Source of the DNA: Sinotaia quadrata | Taxonomy: Eukaryota; Mollusca; Gastropoda; Architaenioglossa; Viviparidae | Assembly: GCA_028829895.1 (NCBI GenBank) | Contig: CM054181.1 | Span: forward strand, 100,862,360 to 100,926,359 | Reading direction: 5' to 3' | Length of the DNA stretch: 64,000 nucleotides | Shown: positions 1-26,466 of the stretch, piece after piece | Layout: every line of letters starts with the position of its first letter | Position numbering within the stretch: position 1 is the stretch's first letter | Position numbers and translations under genes: made by a program | The notes under the pieces: model-generated | Seen by the model: only the letters and a program-made list of their open reading frames with translations | Told to the model about the DNA's origin: nothing | Databases searched by the model: none

Positions 1-185
1 AATATAGATTTTATATTGTTTAGAGATGAGATAGTGTCCATTTATTGTATTGGTGATGATTTTAGTTAAATAAAAATGATGAAGGATTCAGAAGTAAAAA
101 CATTGCAATCATAATTGTGACTTTTTCTAATTATTTAAGAGTTTCTTTGTGTGCTACAGTATTATTTTACTTATGCTGTTCTAAG

Positions 186-12652
<12,467 letters not shown>

Positions 12653-12655
<3 letters not shown>

Positions 12656-12830
12656 CCACATTTTTCATGAATTCTGGTTATGAATTTGTGACCACATTTT
12701 TCATGAAATCTGGTTATTAATTTCTGACCACATTTTTCATGAATTCTGGTTATGAATTTGTGACCACAATTTTTTCATGAATTCTGATTAATTTGTGACC
12801 ACATTTTTTATGAATATGATTATTAATGTG
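12653..12830 (+). repeat. 36-bp tandem array starting at the stop codon
   Basis: Five copies of a unit that begins TGACCACATTTTTCATGAAT. The first TGA is the stop codon of the kinase gene, so the array forms the start of the 3' UTR. The later copies are slightly shorter and more diverged. Confidence 0.92.
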
Positions 12831-15020
12831 GAAGCTAAAGTTGAGAAATATGCACTTGAGATTTTATGATGACTTTATATTTCACTGTGATGGTGCTGGG
12901 TAGTCTTTTACTCAGGCCTTTTTTCTTTTCCCGGTTTCCATCACAAAAATCAAAAAGTTTGTATAAGCACATCAAACTCTGTTCCTGACAGAATTCCAAA
13001 AATGGTTCAGCATAATAATTGAAATTTCCTAACATCAGCAGACTATTTATAGAAGTGCTTTACAGTCACTACATTAAATATGTTTAATTTTCAATATTTT
13101 ATTTCATAATTATGAAGTTAATACCTTTATAGATTTTTCCTTCTTATAATAACAATATTTTTACCTAAACAATTTGGCTAGAAATTATAATATAAGAAGG
13201 AATCATTTTTGAAAATTATTGGTGCTGAAATGGTAGTGTAAAGCTTGTTTATGTTGCTTGTTTTATATTTGGAAACAAAGAAAAAATAAAGTTTAATTTG
13301 CTACAGCTCTGTTTTGAAAATAAGTTATATTTAATAAAAAAAATCTCAATATTTAAGTGCAGCAGTCAGAAGAATGTGAAGGAGTGATGATTAAGTTATG
13401 GAGTTTAATGCATATGAAAAATTGTTAGGATTTAAATAAACAATAATAATAATTAATATTTACAGGGTTTACCTTTTTTTCCTTCTTGCTCTTCCAGCCT
13501 ATTTTCCCTGTACCCCTTTACAAGCCTCACCTGACATTTGATGCTCCCCTATTTACCGTATGTAACTACCTTATCTAAGGTAATATTTTATGAAGTTCTA
13601 TTTTTGTGCCTTTTCTATGAAAATCCACTTTTTCAAATTCTGTTTTGCACCATACCATAATCTTGTGTAATTTATTACTGGATCTGAAAGACATTCTTGT
13701 ATGTATAGCATATAACTCTTTTTCAAATCTGTATAAATACGTTTTGCTTTTTAAAAGTAGGATTTTGTGTTTATTTATTTTTTATCAATGCATTCCATCA
13801 AGTCTAAGTCCTTCAATTTGATGGTGGTGCAGTTTTGTTGTCTCCCATTTCTGTCACTGATAAGGGGTTTTGGTTTGTGCTGGTGAGAGGTGTTTTCAGG
13901 ATATGTTATGTCTGGCAGCTCCTTTCGATCACCCACAAAAGAAGTAAAAACATTTAGTAAAATACCTTTGAATCCTCACTCCCATTAGATTGAAGAATAC
14001 ATATAAATGGCTTGTGTCTAGTCGTGGATATATCCAGATATATGGATGTTGTTTGTAATAAGTTAGAAATCTAATCTTTTAAATCAGTCATCTGATACAT
14101 TTTGCCTAATTAGACAAAGTGATCTTCCTCAAGAATTCTGCACACTGGGCATTACACTTGTAATGACAAGGCATCTTAAGTTGGACGCTGCACTTTTTAT
14201 TCTTTGTTATTTATATTTTGTTTCAGTCTCGTTACAGTGAGCAGAGAAATTGTTTTGATGTTTCATTAAGAAGAAAAATACACTTCTGGTATATCCACTT
14301 AAAATGTGGGAAATAAGAATAAGAGAATTACTCATTTCTAATATATTTGTGGAATTAGTTGTTTTAGTTTTACTTATTTCTATCACACATTTGGTACAGT
14401 ATCAAATTTAATGTGTTCAGAGTAGCTTTTAGTTGTATAAGCAACATGAAAGGTGAGATATTATTATGAACATATGTATTGGACAGATTTTAGCAAAGGA
14501 AAGGAAATTTATTGAATTAGGTTTGAGGTAACTATTTGAATTTTGCATTTAAATATTATACAGCTTTCCAGTTGAGTATGTGAGAGAAAGAGTGCTTGTT
14601 GTATATAATTGTATATGTATGTATTAAATATATTTATATTTTATACCTGAACATGTATTTGTGTAGGGGATAAATGTGTTAGGACATTATTTTTTTTAAA
14701 AAAATAGTAAACTGTATTAAAAATTAATTTCTGAATTAACTGAGAAAAAATTAGGAACATTTTAATTCCTAGCTTAGTGATTCATAATAAACAGTAACTC
14801 AATTTTAAATGTGTGAATATTAGAAAATCTTTCCATCCAATTGAATCACTTTTGATTTTCAACTACCTCTCTTCAAGCACAGTTAATAGAAATTTTAATT
14901 TGGACAAAATAAAAATAAAAATCTCACTAATATTTAAAACTAGATGTTGCAGTCTTGGTCTTAAGTATAAATTTCATGCCATTGCACAAATTCCTATGCT
15001 ATTTATAGTAACAAAATTAT
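12831..15020. other. 3' UTR and intergenic DNA
   Basis: AT-rich and CpG-poor. Beyond the candidate poly(A) signal I see no gene, RNA gene or transposon here. Confidence 0.6.
13285..13290 (+). terminator. Candidate poly(A) signal of the plus-strand kinase gene
   Basis: AATAAA about 630 bases after the stop codon, followed by a T-rich stretch. It is the first perfect AATAAA downstream of the stop that I noticed. The AT-rich context makes chance matches likely. Confidence 0.4.
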
Positions 15021-15790
15021 CCCTGGTCTGTTCTGCTGAGCTGTGGACCATATATACATGCTCTTTAGTCCTCTGTACTGAGTCAATAGCCTGTTGTGTA
15101 AGTCATGGGCCATATATGTATAATTATTGGCCTTCTGTATACTGAATCAATAGCCTGTTGTGTAAGTCTGAATTTATTGTCTCTTTGCATTGAATCACCA
15201 GCCATATATATTGAATCATTGTCTCTCTACATAGTCATGGCCAAAGGAATCAGTGGTTGCTGTACTGAGTCATCAGTTTATATTGAGTCATTGGCCTCTG
15301 TATTGAATCATTGATCTCTGTACTGAGTCCCTCTTTGGTCTCCTTACTGAGTCATGGGCCAAATGTACTGAATCATTGGTCACTGTACTGAGTCATCGGT
15401 CTGTCTGCTGAGCCATTGGCCTCTGTACTGAATCATTGGTCTCTGTATTGAGTCATGGGCCAAATATACTCTGGTCTCTGTATTGAACCCTTGGTCTCTG
15501 AACTGTGTCATTGGTCTATACTGAGTCATTAGACTGTAGTACCAGTCATGGGTCTACTGACTGAATCATTGATCTACTGTACTGTCACATTTTCTGATGA
15601 ATCTCTGGCTGACTATACTAAGCGATGGATCATTTGTACTGATCATTAGCCTTTGAGTCATTGACTTTTGTATACTGAATCACTGGCTTACTGTAGATAT
15701 TGAACAATTATTATTGTCATAGGTTATCTGTACTGAGTAATCAGCTTTTGTATACTGAATCACTGGCTTACTTTAGGCATGGGACACGTG
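15021..15790. repeat. Degenerate minisatellite, about 20-27 bp units
   Basis: Dozens of degraded units around CTGTACTGAGTCATTGGCCT fill the region and continue more weakly at 16190-16290, beyond the MITE that interrupts them. Unit length varies, so this is an old array. Confidence 0.85.
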
Positions 15791-16180
15791 CAAGGTGTCC
15801 GAAAATTATCTTTACAATTTTGTATTAAATGAAATATTTACTAGCATACTTAGAATTACCAATCAAGGAAATTTAGACAGAACTACCCCCCCCCTCCATT
15901 TTTTAAATAAAAATAATGAAGTTATAACAAGTTCTAAATAATTTTCATTAGACATGTGTATCGGATATTGTTTGAATAAATGCTCAGCACACTGTGCTTT
16001 CTCCTGTGGATTAATTGTGACTGAGAGAGGGAATGAAGATCTGAAGGAAAAATTATGATGAGAAAATTTGTCAAAACTTAATGAGCTTCTCTGTAAAATG
16101 GGACACCCCAGCATTTCTTCATCTCCTGGTTGACTTTTTATATTGGAAAAAAGTTATGAAGATAATTTTTGGACACCCTG
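15791..16180. mobile_element. MITE, Tc1/mariner-like terminal inverted repeats
   Basis: The left end CAAGGTGTCCGAAAATTATC is the inverse complement, with a few mismatches, of the right end, which reads CAGGGTGTCCAAAAATTATC on the other strand. The element is 390 bp and a TA dinucleotide follows the right end. It sits inside the degenerate minisatellite. No transposase is encoded; an internal 83-codon minus-strand frame is not recognisable. Confidence 0.72.
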
Positions 16181-16290
16181 TATATTAGCATAGGTTGTCT
16201 ATACTGATTATTTGTTTTTTGTATACTGAACCAGTGTCTTACTGTTGTCATGGGACAAGTATATTGTCATTTTGTGCTAACATTGCAGAT

Positions 16291-19200
16291 TGGCTGATTT
16301 TACTGAGTTATCTATTGTGTTTAGTCATTAACTTGTTTATTGTGCTGGGTCTTTTTTTTTAATTTTTTTTTTATATATATATATCCTGACTCTTCACTAT
16401 TATGGGTATATGTACAGAATTAGCTATTTGCATTTTTTCTTTTCTTTCAACTGGATGACCATAGGTATCATTTAGTTTTTCCATTTCATTGTAAAATGTG
16501 ACCCAATAGGTGAAATGTTTGTGGGAGTTATGTGCAGTTATGAGTCAAGATCAAGGTATTAGAAAATGATGCAAGAATTTCACCTTATAGTTAGTTATGC
16601 AGTAGATTGTTTGTTTTTTTAACATCTGAGTTATGCCATTTTTTGAGTTTGTTTTATTCAGTCATTTTGCACTTACAAAATTACATTCAATCTTCCTAAA
16701 AAAATTGTAGCATTTCTTTTTATATTTGTAGTTAGTTTCTTTTTAAAATAAAAATAATCATCTCTTCTTTAAAACATATATTATATTTTTGTAATTATTT
16801 TAAAATTTCATTCAAGACTGGCAAGTGGCATGTGTGGGAGCTTTGCATGCTGCTGCTTGAACAAAAAGTGCTTGATTGTGGTAAAGCATGATGAGCTGAT
16901 CTCTTGCATGTTACTAGTCAATGTCAGTTACTTGATATCTGCAGTTCATCTAAGATTATCCCCCTTTTTATTTAAAGCCACCCTCACCCAGCAAATAAAC
17001 ATTTTGGAATATATGAAGCATACTGTGATTAAACCATACTGTCTCTAGCATAATGTTAATGTTACTTAGCTTAATAATTTAAAGTTCATAGTATTGACCA
17101 AAAAAAATATTAACAGAATCTTAAAATCAATCTGTGAGTGTTGTGACTGTGTTTTGAACGCACCTTGAGTGAATAGTCAAAATTACCTAACGAAACTGTC
17201 CCCACTATTGTCTTCCACTCTGTCACCATTTTTCTTAAGGTAATTGTTAAGTTCAATTATGCACACACTCTCAGTGATTCTTTAGCACATGGTTAAGAGA
17301 CTGACATATCAGAGTAACTGATTTTAAAAATAATTGTCCCTTTATACTAAAAATAATATTTATATATTTTTAATCTGTTATTTAGTTGTTTCAATTTGAT
17401 GATGATTTATGTAAATATTATACATATGTAGAATAATTGATATTTTATCATGATAAAATTATACTGAACCACCTTTCTATCAAACTGCACTAAATCTGCT
17501 TATGTTTTATGTTGCAATTAATTTTACTACTTTACCACTGATAAATTTTGAATGCAACATTAAGAGCTGATAATATATAAATCATTATTTTTATTGAATA
17601 TATTGTAGTTTGTTTACTTGCACAAATATGACTGATAAATAAAGATACAAATTATAAGAAAATGAATTTTGCATGTTTTTCACTTCTGATTTGAGTCTTG
17701 TTTGTTCTTTATATCATCAATTTAATTATCTAATACTAATATAAATACATTTAAGGCAGATGTAGAGATTATTAGCAGGATCTGACATTTTAAAAATAAA
17801 ATATTTATAGTTATGTACTGTGATATGTTGAAATGAGTAGAGTTGTGTTACGCTGCATGCTTGGTGAGTTGATTGACATTGATTTAGCTATGCATGATAT
17901 TACAGTAGCTCATATGCTTTCAGAATATGTATTTACAAAGGCTATTCATTTAGTACATACTCACAAAATGGCAATGAGATTTTAAAATTCTGATTGTCTT
18001 GTTGGGAGAAGGAGATAAGACCATGTAATATGTATGTACATAATATTTTTTTAAAAAATCTATAGACATATAATTGAATATATATATATATATAGTGTTC
18101 TTTTAGTTTATCCAAATATTTATATACATTCAGAACAAAAGGACCTGCACATGCACTTTTGGGTTTGATTGCTATGGTTTGTTATGAAAAAAACGTGTGT
18201 ACAGTCCTTTCTTTGCTCAGCAACAGAATGATAGTTATGAAAATAACATTATATCATTAAGTTTTTGTAAATCACATTGTCATTTTCATGCATGTTTAAT
18301 AATTTAAAAATAAATGATTGAAGAGATGGACTAAGTGTAGTACATGTATCATTGAACTGAATAATCTGTAGAAATGTAAGAAATGGTGGGTTGGCAGTAC
18401 TCAAAACTAACATACATGTATATAGTGATGGGGGTACAGAACAAAAGCATAGGGAAGAGGGTTTTGGAATTACACTGCACAGCTAGATGAGAAGGAAGGT
18501 TGAAAACTGATTTTATTTGAGTCCATACTAAACAGATAAACTGTGTTTTAAATGCTTTCTCTATGAGTATATGCTGATAAGCATTCTCAAAGTACTGATG
18601 CTCTCAGAATATTTAAAACTTCAATAACTCCTTTTATTTTACTGACTGACATTTTCATTTGTTTGTCATGTCCATCCATTTGAACAAAAAAAATTGTCAA
18701 TTTCTCTCTTTGTTTCTTCTCTCTCCATTTTGTCTCTTCTATGTTCCTCTCTCTCTCATTCTTCTCTCCCTACTCTTTTCTATCTCAATTGTCTTGCATT
18801 TTGCAGCAATATTGAAGCTTATATGAAAATGCTGAGCCATTTACACTATTTACTAGCATTTATTCCCCCCCTCCCACTTTCCTCACATAATCCATATAGG
18901 TATCATTGGTACAGTCTTTTTTTTAATGCAAATGTATTCCATTTTAGATGTATGATTATCAGAGACAGACATTCACTTATCATTCTGAAGTTGTTGCATA
19001 TATATATATATATATATATAAAATATATGAAGATCATTATAAATATTTCTGTTTGCATATTGACTAATTATAATTTTATATTACATAAACTATGGTTTGT
19101 ACCTTTTGACAGTACTGAGTGTAAACATGGATTGCACTAAGTATAAACATACTAAATACTAAAAACTTCTAATCCTGGTTGTTGTTTTTTTAACTTAATG

Positions 19201-19470
19201 ACAAGTTTAAATATTAACAAAACATTTAAAGCATAGCTTAAGACATTGTGCACATGGTAAATGTCTTCTTTTAATCATTAATTTTGTTAAGCTTTGTTGT
19301 TGTTGCTATTGTATTTAAATTAAAAGTTGAAGGGCTAAAGATATTCAGATTTTCTTAATTGAGAATTATTAAGTAGCCACAATAACTTAGGTAAAGATAA
19401 TATTGTGTGGCAAGTAAATCAAGTGGCTTATATAAAGGATTTCCTTTTTTTTCCCCATGATACCATATTG
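16291..19470. other. Intergenic DNA
   Basis: AT-rich sequence with AT runs (about 16370-16384, 18079-18094, 19000-19020) and a pyrimidine-rich stretch (18690-18790). No gene recognised. Confidence 0.6.
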
Positions 19471-19880
19471 CAAATAATGATGTGAATTATAATCTAGTGA
19501 TATAGGTAAAGTTGTTCAAATAATGATGTGAATTATAATCTAGTGATATAGGTAAAGCTATTCAAAGTTTAGAACTAGTACTGTATAGTGAGCAAGATAT
19601 ATAACTGAATGGCTTGGGTAACAATTTGCTGACAGTTTTAGAAATAATGCCATTTAGCAAGAGATAATAACACTTAATTTAGTATTTTAGATTTAGTTTT
19701 GAAAGTTGTAGAAATCATATGGTAAAGTGAGTAATAATCTAGTGACTTAGTAAAGATATTGAAGTTTTAAAAATCACATTATTTAGTGAATAATAATCTA
19801 GTGACTTGGTAAAGATATTGAAGTTTTAAAAATCACATTATTTAGTGAATAATAATCTAGTGACATGTGAAAACAGAGAT
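19471..19880. repeat. Two short direct-repeat arrays
   Basis: A unit of about 51 bp with AAATAATGATGTGAATTATA occurs twice (19471-19566). A unit of about 58 bp with TAATAATCTAGTGACTTGGT occurs two to three times (19715-19865). Both share TAATCTAGTGA and are probably related. Confidence 0.8.
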
Positions 19881-20384
19881 CTTTATTATCCAGGTTGTCA
19901 ATTCATTAGATGTAAAGCCACCAATTAAATATTGTTAAGTACTATATACTGAAGGTGGATGTAAAAGGCACGCGTGCACACACTAAATAATTACATGTAA
20001 AAATATAGCATTTGTTGAGATTACCCCAAATTAGGCTTCTAGACTATTTTATTTTTTATAATTATTAATTATTATTGTATTGTACTATTATTACTTTATT
20101 TGATTAGTAATCATGTTTTTGGAAATTGTTTATCAGACTTTCAATTTCATTTTCTTTAACAACAAAAAATTAAACAAAACCAAATGAAAATATACAAACA
20201 CTAAGTTTTGAATGTTATTACATTTTGCTTATAATATCATTGTTTTGATATTTGTTATTATGGCACTTTATAAATTGTTCTTAATTCATTCTTCATCTTT
20301 ATTTTTTTTTTCAAACATGGGAATTCAGTAGCAGAGTCCTTTTTTTTTAAAAAAACTACTTAATTCTAAAAGATTACATTTTAC

Positions 20385-20620
20385 TGCTTGGTTAAATATT
20401 TACTGATCATATCATATATATATCACTGTATAATTTACAGTAACAAAAATAGTGATTATATAATGTCTGAAAATTATACCCCTTAGAACTAGCATCTTTC
20501 TGTTTGGTTAAATATTTACTGATCGTATCATATATTACACTGTATAATTTACATTCACAAAAATAGTGATTATATAATGTTTGAAAAATATACCTCTTAG
20601 AACTAGCATCTTTCTGTTTT
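20385..20620. repeat. Direct duplication of about 115 bp
   Basis: Two copies, each starting at GGTTAAATATTTACTGATC and ending at TTAGAACTAGCATCTTTCTG, with few differences. Confidence 0.85.
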
Positions 20621-21354
20621 TGCTTTAATTATTCTGTTTTCAGTAATTGTCACATAATATTGAATTCTTGCTTTAAATTTCCAAATGAACTTTATCCGTC
20701 AATATAATTAAACAAAGGAGAAAAGCTTGTTTCAAGTTGATATTTTGGTTCATGCTAGCTGTATTTGTTAACATTGAATGAAAATGTGTCATTAGAAATG
20801 GATATATAATTATGAGTACTTGCGGAAGTGGTGGAAATTATGTAAATTACTCTATAAAAAGACAACGTGTCTCTGTGTCATGTGAGAAAATTTCTATATA
20901 CGTGTATCTATTTTGAATATCAAAACCAGTAGAATGTTACACCACTTTGAGAATTAGGAAGACATGTTTGCTTATCAAATTAGTCCTGTAAAGAACCCAA
21001 GGGGAAATATTTATTAATTTGTTTTCCATTCTGATATGTTTGGAATAATTAGAGATAGGAGAGGTAGCATTAATTTTCTTTATATTCTCTAAATAATAGG
21101 TATTGACTAAATTAGGTACTCAGTATTAATTGGTGATTACTAAAGCAGAGGAAATTATGAGACATATTTAACATTTATTAGATGTAATTCACATTTGCAG
21201 TTATATAGATATTGAATATCAATTAGATATTCATAACTAATAACACATTTGGCTTGATCAGAAAGTATTTAAAATGGCTTAACTGATAACAGCAACTGAA
21301 ACAATTAAACAAATGCAATGCAATTAATTAGTAATTCATTGTTTAAAACTGATA

Positions 21355-21625
21355 CAGAACTAAAGTAATGAAACAGATGTAATTAATAAGTCATAGTTTA
21401 TAATGATACAACAATTGAAGTAATGAAACAGGTTTAATTAATTAGTAAGTCATAGTTTATAATGATACAACAATTGAAGTAATGAAACAGGTTTAATTAA
21501 TTAGTAAGTCATTGTTTATAATGATACCACAATTGAAGTAATGAAACAGATGTGATTAATTAGTAAGACATAGTTTATAATGATACAACAATTGAAGTAA
21601 TGAAACAGATTTAATTAATTAGTTA
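21355..21625. repeat. Tandem array, 60 bp x about 5
   Basis: The unit contains TAATGAAACAGGTTTAATTA and TTTATAATGATACAACAATT. The central copies are nearly identical and the outer ones more diverged. Confidence 0.88.
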
Positions 21626-22080
21626 TTTAGAAGTGAATGGATAACTGGACTAATTGAGTTTAGATGTTCATTTGAAGTATAAAAAGGCCTTAAATTAATT
21701 AAATTTCTACAACTGATGAGGCAACTGAATTTTGAAAATCTGTTATCAGTTTTCATTTAAATCAGGCAATTCAAGTAATTAGATATATATCTATTCTCAA
21801 TGGGACACATGATTTTAAAAAAATAATTAGTTTGTTTTTCATAACTGGTTAAGCAACTGAAATAATTGAATAAAACTGTACTTTGTAGACTAATCTCTGG
21901 TTCAAGATGAAGATTTCATGGTCTCTTGTTCACAGTATAAATGCCACCATCCATTCACACATAAGCACAAAATCACACATTTCAGTAAGGGACAGAACCC
22001 TGATACATCACTTCAGTCCCAGCCAGAAGGGCAAAAAAAGGGAATTATGAACAGTCTTGTGGCCTTCGAATGCTGTTTTC

Positions 22081-22082
<2 letters not shown>

Positions 22083-22118
<36 letters not shown>

Positions 22119-22120
22119 CG
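22083..22120. repeat. (TG)n microsatellite running into CG-rich dinucleotides
   Basis: About fifteen TG dinucleotides followed by GCGCGCGTGCGTGTG. Confidence 0.95.
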
Positions 22121-22727
22121 TGTGCATGTATGACTATATCTAAATTTTTAAAATTTACATGGGCATGTTCCTGTTATCTTAGAATTTTTCAGTGGTTGTA
22201 ATGTATGATTTTAATATCAAAAACTATATGTGTAATATAAATTGTGACTTTTCTCAGTACAAAGTAAATTTTTATATATTTAATGTAAATGTATGCATGC
22301 TTAAACAATAACATAGTGCACTTGTATATCTTTTATAACTATTTTTCTAGATTTATATTTAAATCATCTTGCTCAAAATGATGCATTTGTCCATTTTCCA
22401 TGAAAATATTCATTTTTATATTTTATTGATTTAACTTATCAGAAAATGTGGCTAAAATGCCAGGTTCAATATAAATGAATAAATATGTGATTATGTTTGT
22501 TTTCCTCTACAAATGCACTTTTCTGTAAACAAAACTATCACTTTTATGTAGTTTCACTGATGGTCAGTCATAGGACTGTATTTTGAAGGTAATCATGAAT
22601 TTTTAATTTTATTTTACAAACTACTTGATAGAATCAATTTCTGGAACTAGAGTCTGTAACTGCTAGCAAACCCGCCTTGAAAATGCAATACAAAAATCAG
22701 TCCTATGTAATTTTAGGCCTAGAAGGT

Positions 22728-22960
22728 CAATAAATTTATTAAATCAACAATCAAATATACATATAGCAGATACAATGAAAAAGGTTACTTGACATTGATA
22801 TTTCCACAAAACCATATTCAAAGAATTTTTGTACAACACAACCATATATCTAAAAAATACAATTCAACAATTCAATACAAATCACAGGGCAGTTCTTATC
22901 AGAGAACAGAAATGGGGTTATTAGAGATAAGTGAGATATTTTCTATGTAACTTGATTTAG
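22728..22960. repeat. Dispersed repeat B, copy 2
   Basis: It matches 8275-8530 in ordered blocks (AATAAATTTATTAAATCAAC, ATACATATAGCAGATACA, GGTTACTTGACATTGATATT). The element type is unknown. Confidence 0.5.
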
Positions 22961-23269
22961 GCCCTATCTCAATAGTCTCTTGTGTGCTTTTGCATCAATG
23001 TCACAAGTTATAGTCAGTTCAATTTCCACGTTCAATCTACATCACTTTGTGTATAAAGCAGCATTCTGTAACTATTCTATGTTACTCTTTGAAATGCAAT
23101 GCAAGAAGTAACCTTATGTAAGTCTAAAGTTCACACTTTTTTATTGGAAATATATTGAAACACTCATTATCTAATGCATACCATCAACAACAAGCAATTC
23201 TTTAACATTTAATAAATAAATAGTTGTGGCAACTAAGTGCACTAACCTTTTAGTATGCTGGACACAATG

Positions 23270-23995
23270 CTTAGTACCGTAGATAGTAATGAATTAGGGC
23301 TTAGTATCATAAATAGTAATGAATTAGGGCTTAGTACCTTAAATAGTAATGAGTTGGGGCTTAGAAATGTAAACATTTAGTAATGAATTAGGGCTTAGTA
23401 TCATAAATAGTAATGAGTTGGGGCTTAGTACCTTAAATAGTAATGAGTTAGGGCTTAGAAATGTAAACATTTAGTAATGAATTAGGGCTTAGTATCATAA
23501 ATAGTAATGAGTTAGGGCTTAGTACCTTAAATAGTAATGAGTTAGGGCTTAGAAATGTAAACATTTAGTAATGAGTTAGGGTTACTCTAAGCATTTAGTA
23601 CATGTAATAAGTTAGGGGTTAACATTTTGTAATGAGTTAAGGGTTATTGTTAACATTCAGCAGATGAGTAAAGGATTATTGTTAACATTTAGTAATGAAT
23701 TAAGAGTTATTGCTAACATTTAATAATAAGTTATTGTTAACAGTTAGTAATGAATTAAGAGTTTTCGCTAACATTTAATAATAAGTTATTGTTAACAGTT
23801 AGTAATGAATTAAGAGTTATTACTAACATTTAATAATAAGTTATTGCTAACAGTTAGTAATGAGTTAGGAGTTATTGTTAACATTTAGTGTTATTGTTAA
23901 TATTTAATAATGAGTTAGATGTTATTGTTAATATTTAGTAGTGAGTAAGATGTTATTGTTAACATTTAGTAATGAGTTAGAATTTATTGACAATA
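23270..23995. repeat. Minisatellite with TAGTAATGAATTAGGGCTTAG units
   Basis: About 28-35 bp units, ordered into higher-order groups of about 90 bp at 23280-23580 (TAGTATCATAAA, TAGTACCTTAAA and GTAAACATT variants recurring in turn), grading into a simpler TAACATTTAGTAATGAGTTA array. Confidence 0.9.
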
Positions 23996-24764
23996 AATTA
24001 ATTTGCAAACCTCTATTATTGAATTCAGTATTTCTTTTTTTTCTTTTATAAACATTTATTGATGAATTCCAGTTTTTTCATAATTATAAGTATTCAGTAA
24101 GGAGTTATTGACAGTAATTAATTTTAAGTTAGATTATTATTTTTTTTACTATTGTAAACATTTACTGATAAATTTAAGGTTACTGACAATTGTAAATATT
24201 TAGATTAAAGGTTATTGTTTTAAAAAATGTACCAATTATTCTCTCATTAAGTTGTAACCTTAGGTGCATAATTAGCTTGCCTTGAAGAAATGTTGTTAAT
24301 ATTACATTAATTAATGGATTCAGAAGGCTCAAAGACAGGCACTTTTCCCCGCAGTAATGTATTGTGCATTATATTTGTATATAAATAAGTTTTCATTGAA
24401 TCTTGACAAAATAAAATGAAAAGCTAATCATGTCTTTTGCATAAGTCTTCATGACGAAAAGATTTCAGCAGGCATACTGAGAGATGTAGAGCTTAATATT
24501 ATTATTATCATTGAGTGAATTTTGATAAAATGTTTTAATGATAAGATTTATTGTTGGTGTTTTGAAATTTCATATTCAAAGAGGGCTTCAAGCCAAATTC
24601 ATCAGGATATAAAGGCTATGTAGGGCAACAATGCATCAAGTGTGTCAGCCAATCAATAGGAGCAATTCATTGTGATGTTCACCAGCGTTTCTCATCAGGT
24701 TTTACTATTGAAGTATCATACATATTTCCGTGTAAACCAATCTAATTTTTCAGTCCTACTCTCA

Positions 24765-25060
24765 TTTTGGTGATAGTTCTCAGGTTCAAATTATCATCTC
24801 CCATGTATGAATTTTGTCTACAACAGCTATGTTCTCAAATTCAAATTATAATCTCCCATGTATGGATTTTGTTTGACAACACACTTATTGGCATGATTGT
24901 TCTCAAATTTGAATTATAATCTCCCATGTATCAGTTGTGTTTGATAACACACATATTGGCACAATTGTTCTCAAATTCAAATTTCCCATGAATGGATTTT
25001 GTTTGAAAACATCAATGTTGACATGTCTCAAATTCAAATTATATTCTATATGTGGATTTT
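24765..25060. repeat. Tandem array, about 65-68 bp x 4-5
   Basis: The unit contains TCTCAAATTCAAATTATAATC and CCCATGTATGGATTTTGTTT; the copies are moderately diverged. Confidence 0.87.
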
Positions 25061-26169
25061 TGTCAATACCCATTTTGACATTCAGTCACTTATCCAGGTC
25101 ATCCCACCCACTTTTATTTTTTCTTCTATTGGACCTTTATATTTTATAGACACATTGAATTATTTATTCACTTCTTATATATTAACTTTTAAGTGTTTTA
25201 ATTTGGATTCACACATATATATATTTAATGCAAGTCAGCTAATGAATATTTAACTAAAGAAAAACATATAATAACCTTTTTACTTCAGGAATAAACAATT
25301 AATTAAGAACTTGAAGTAAATCATGAAGAGTACATTAATTTGACATTTTCATGAAAATATATTAATTGATGATATCCATGTATTTAGCAAAAGTATAAAT
25401 ATATTTCATTAATTATCCTGATTACTATGAAAAACAAGACAGCCGACTAGCTCTGGAGCCCATTGCTCTGAATACAACCTTTGTTTCACTAATTATAGTA
25501 ATCTATATGATTCTAAATCAATGTGTTTATTATATATATATATATATTAGTATTTTTATAATAAAATATGTTGTTGATTTTACAAAATTCCGTTTTTATA
25601 GCCAACCTATATTAATAAAACTGGAACATTTTACGCAATACTTTGTTTTAGACAAATTTTAATATATATATTGTGTGGAGTTCTTTTGCTACTTTTCAAA
25701 AATACCTTATTTATTTTTATTTCTTTCAAAATGGACAGTTTCGCAATAGTTTGTTTATGATTCAGGTTTTTTTAATAGTGCCTTTATGATTGTATGAAAA
25801 ATAAAGGTGAAAATATCATGTTATGTTATTAAACTGTCTTTTGTGTGTGTTGTTAAAATAGAATTTATTTATTTCAGGATAAAAAGAAATTTAGTTCCTT
25901 TAGTTCCAAAAAAAGGTCTTTATTTTTGTTATCTTCAACTGTTCTGTATTTGGTTACATTTTACAGCTCTTTGTTTAACACTAACCAAAAAGCATTGTTG
26001 CAAAATGAGTTAATTTATAATGTTTACAAATCACACACTTGCATGCAGATATTTTTCTGTTCTATCATTTATATCTTCTGTATTTAAATTTTATCACAAA
26101 TTTGATTTTGATAATTCTTCATGTTTGCTGTCCAGTAATTCTGTCACATTTGAATCATGCCAGTGACTG

Positions 26170-26420
26170 AGTAACATATGTACTTTTCTCACTTTTGTAC
26201 TTTTTTCATTGTATGTACTTTTCTCCTTTATACTCTTCTCACTCTGTGTACCTTTCTTATTGTGTGTAACTTTTTACTCTTTGTATTTTTCTCATTGTAT
26301 GTATCTTTTTTTACTATTTGTATTTTTCTCATTGTATGTAACTTTTTTACTCTTTGTACTTTTCTCATTGTATGTAACTTTCTTACTTTTTGTATTTTTC
26401 TCTCTGTATGTACTTTTCAG
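26170..26420. repeat. Pyrimidine-rich minisatellite, about 30-34 bp x 8
   Basis: The unit resembles TTTTCTCATTGTATGTAACT with TTTTTACTCTTTGTA. It opens several long but meaningless reading frames on both strands. Confidence 0.88.
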
Positions 26421-26460
26421 AAATGTATAAACTAAAATAATAAACAGGGTGGAGAGCTGG

Positions 26461-26466
26461 TTTATT
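26461..26466 (-). terminator. Candidate poly(A) signal of the minus-strand receptor gene
   Basis: AATAAA on the minus strand, 722 bases past the stop codon at 27188. It is the first perfect match that I noticed in that direction. Confidence 0.35.

Noticed and set aside
15863..16114. 83-codon minus-strand frame in the MITE
   Set aside because: No recognisable transposase motif; the element is too short to be autonomous.
23270..23600. Interstitial telomere repeat
   Set aside because: TTAGGG occurs once per unit of about 30 bases and not in tandem.
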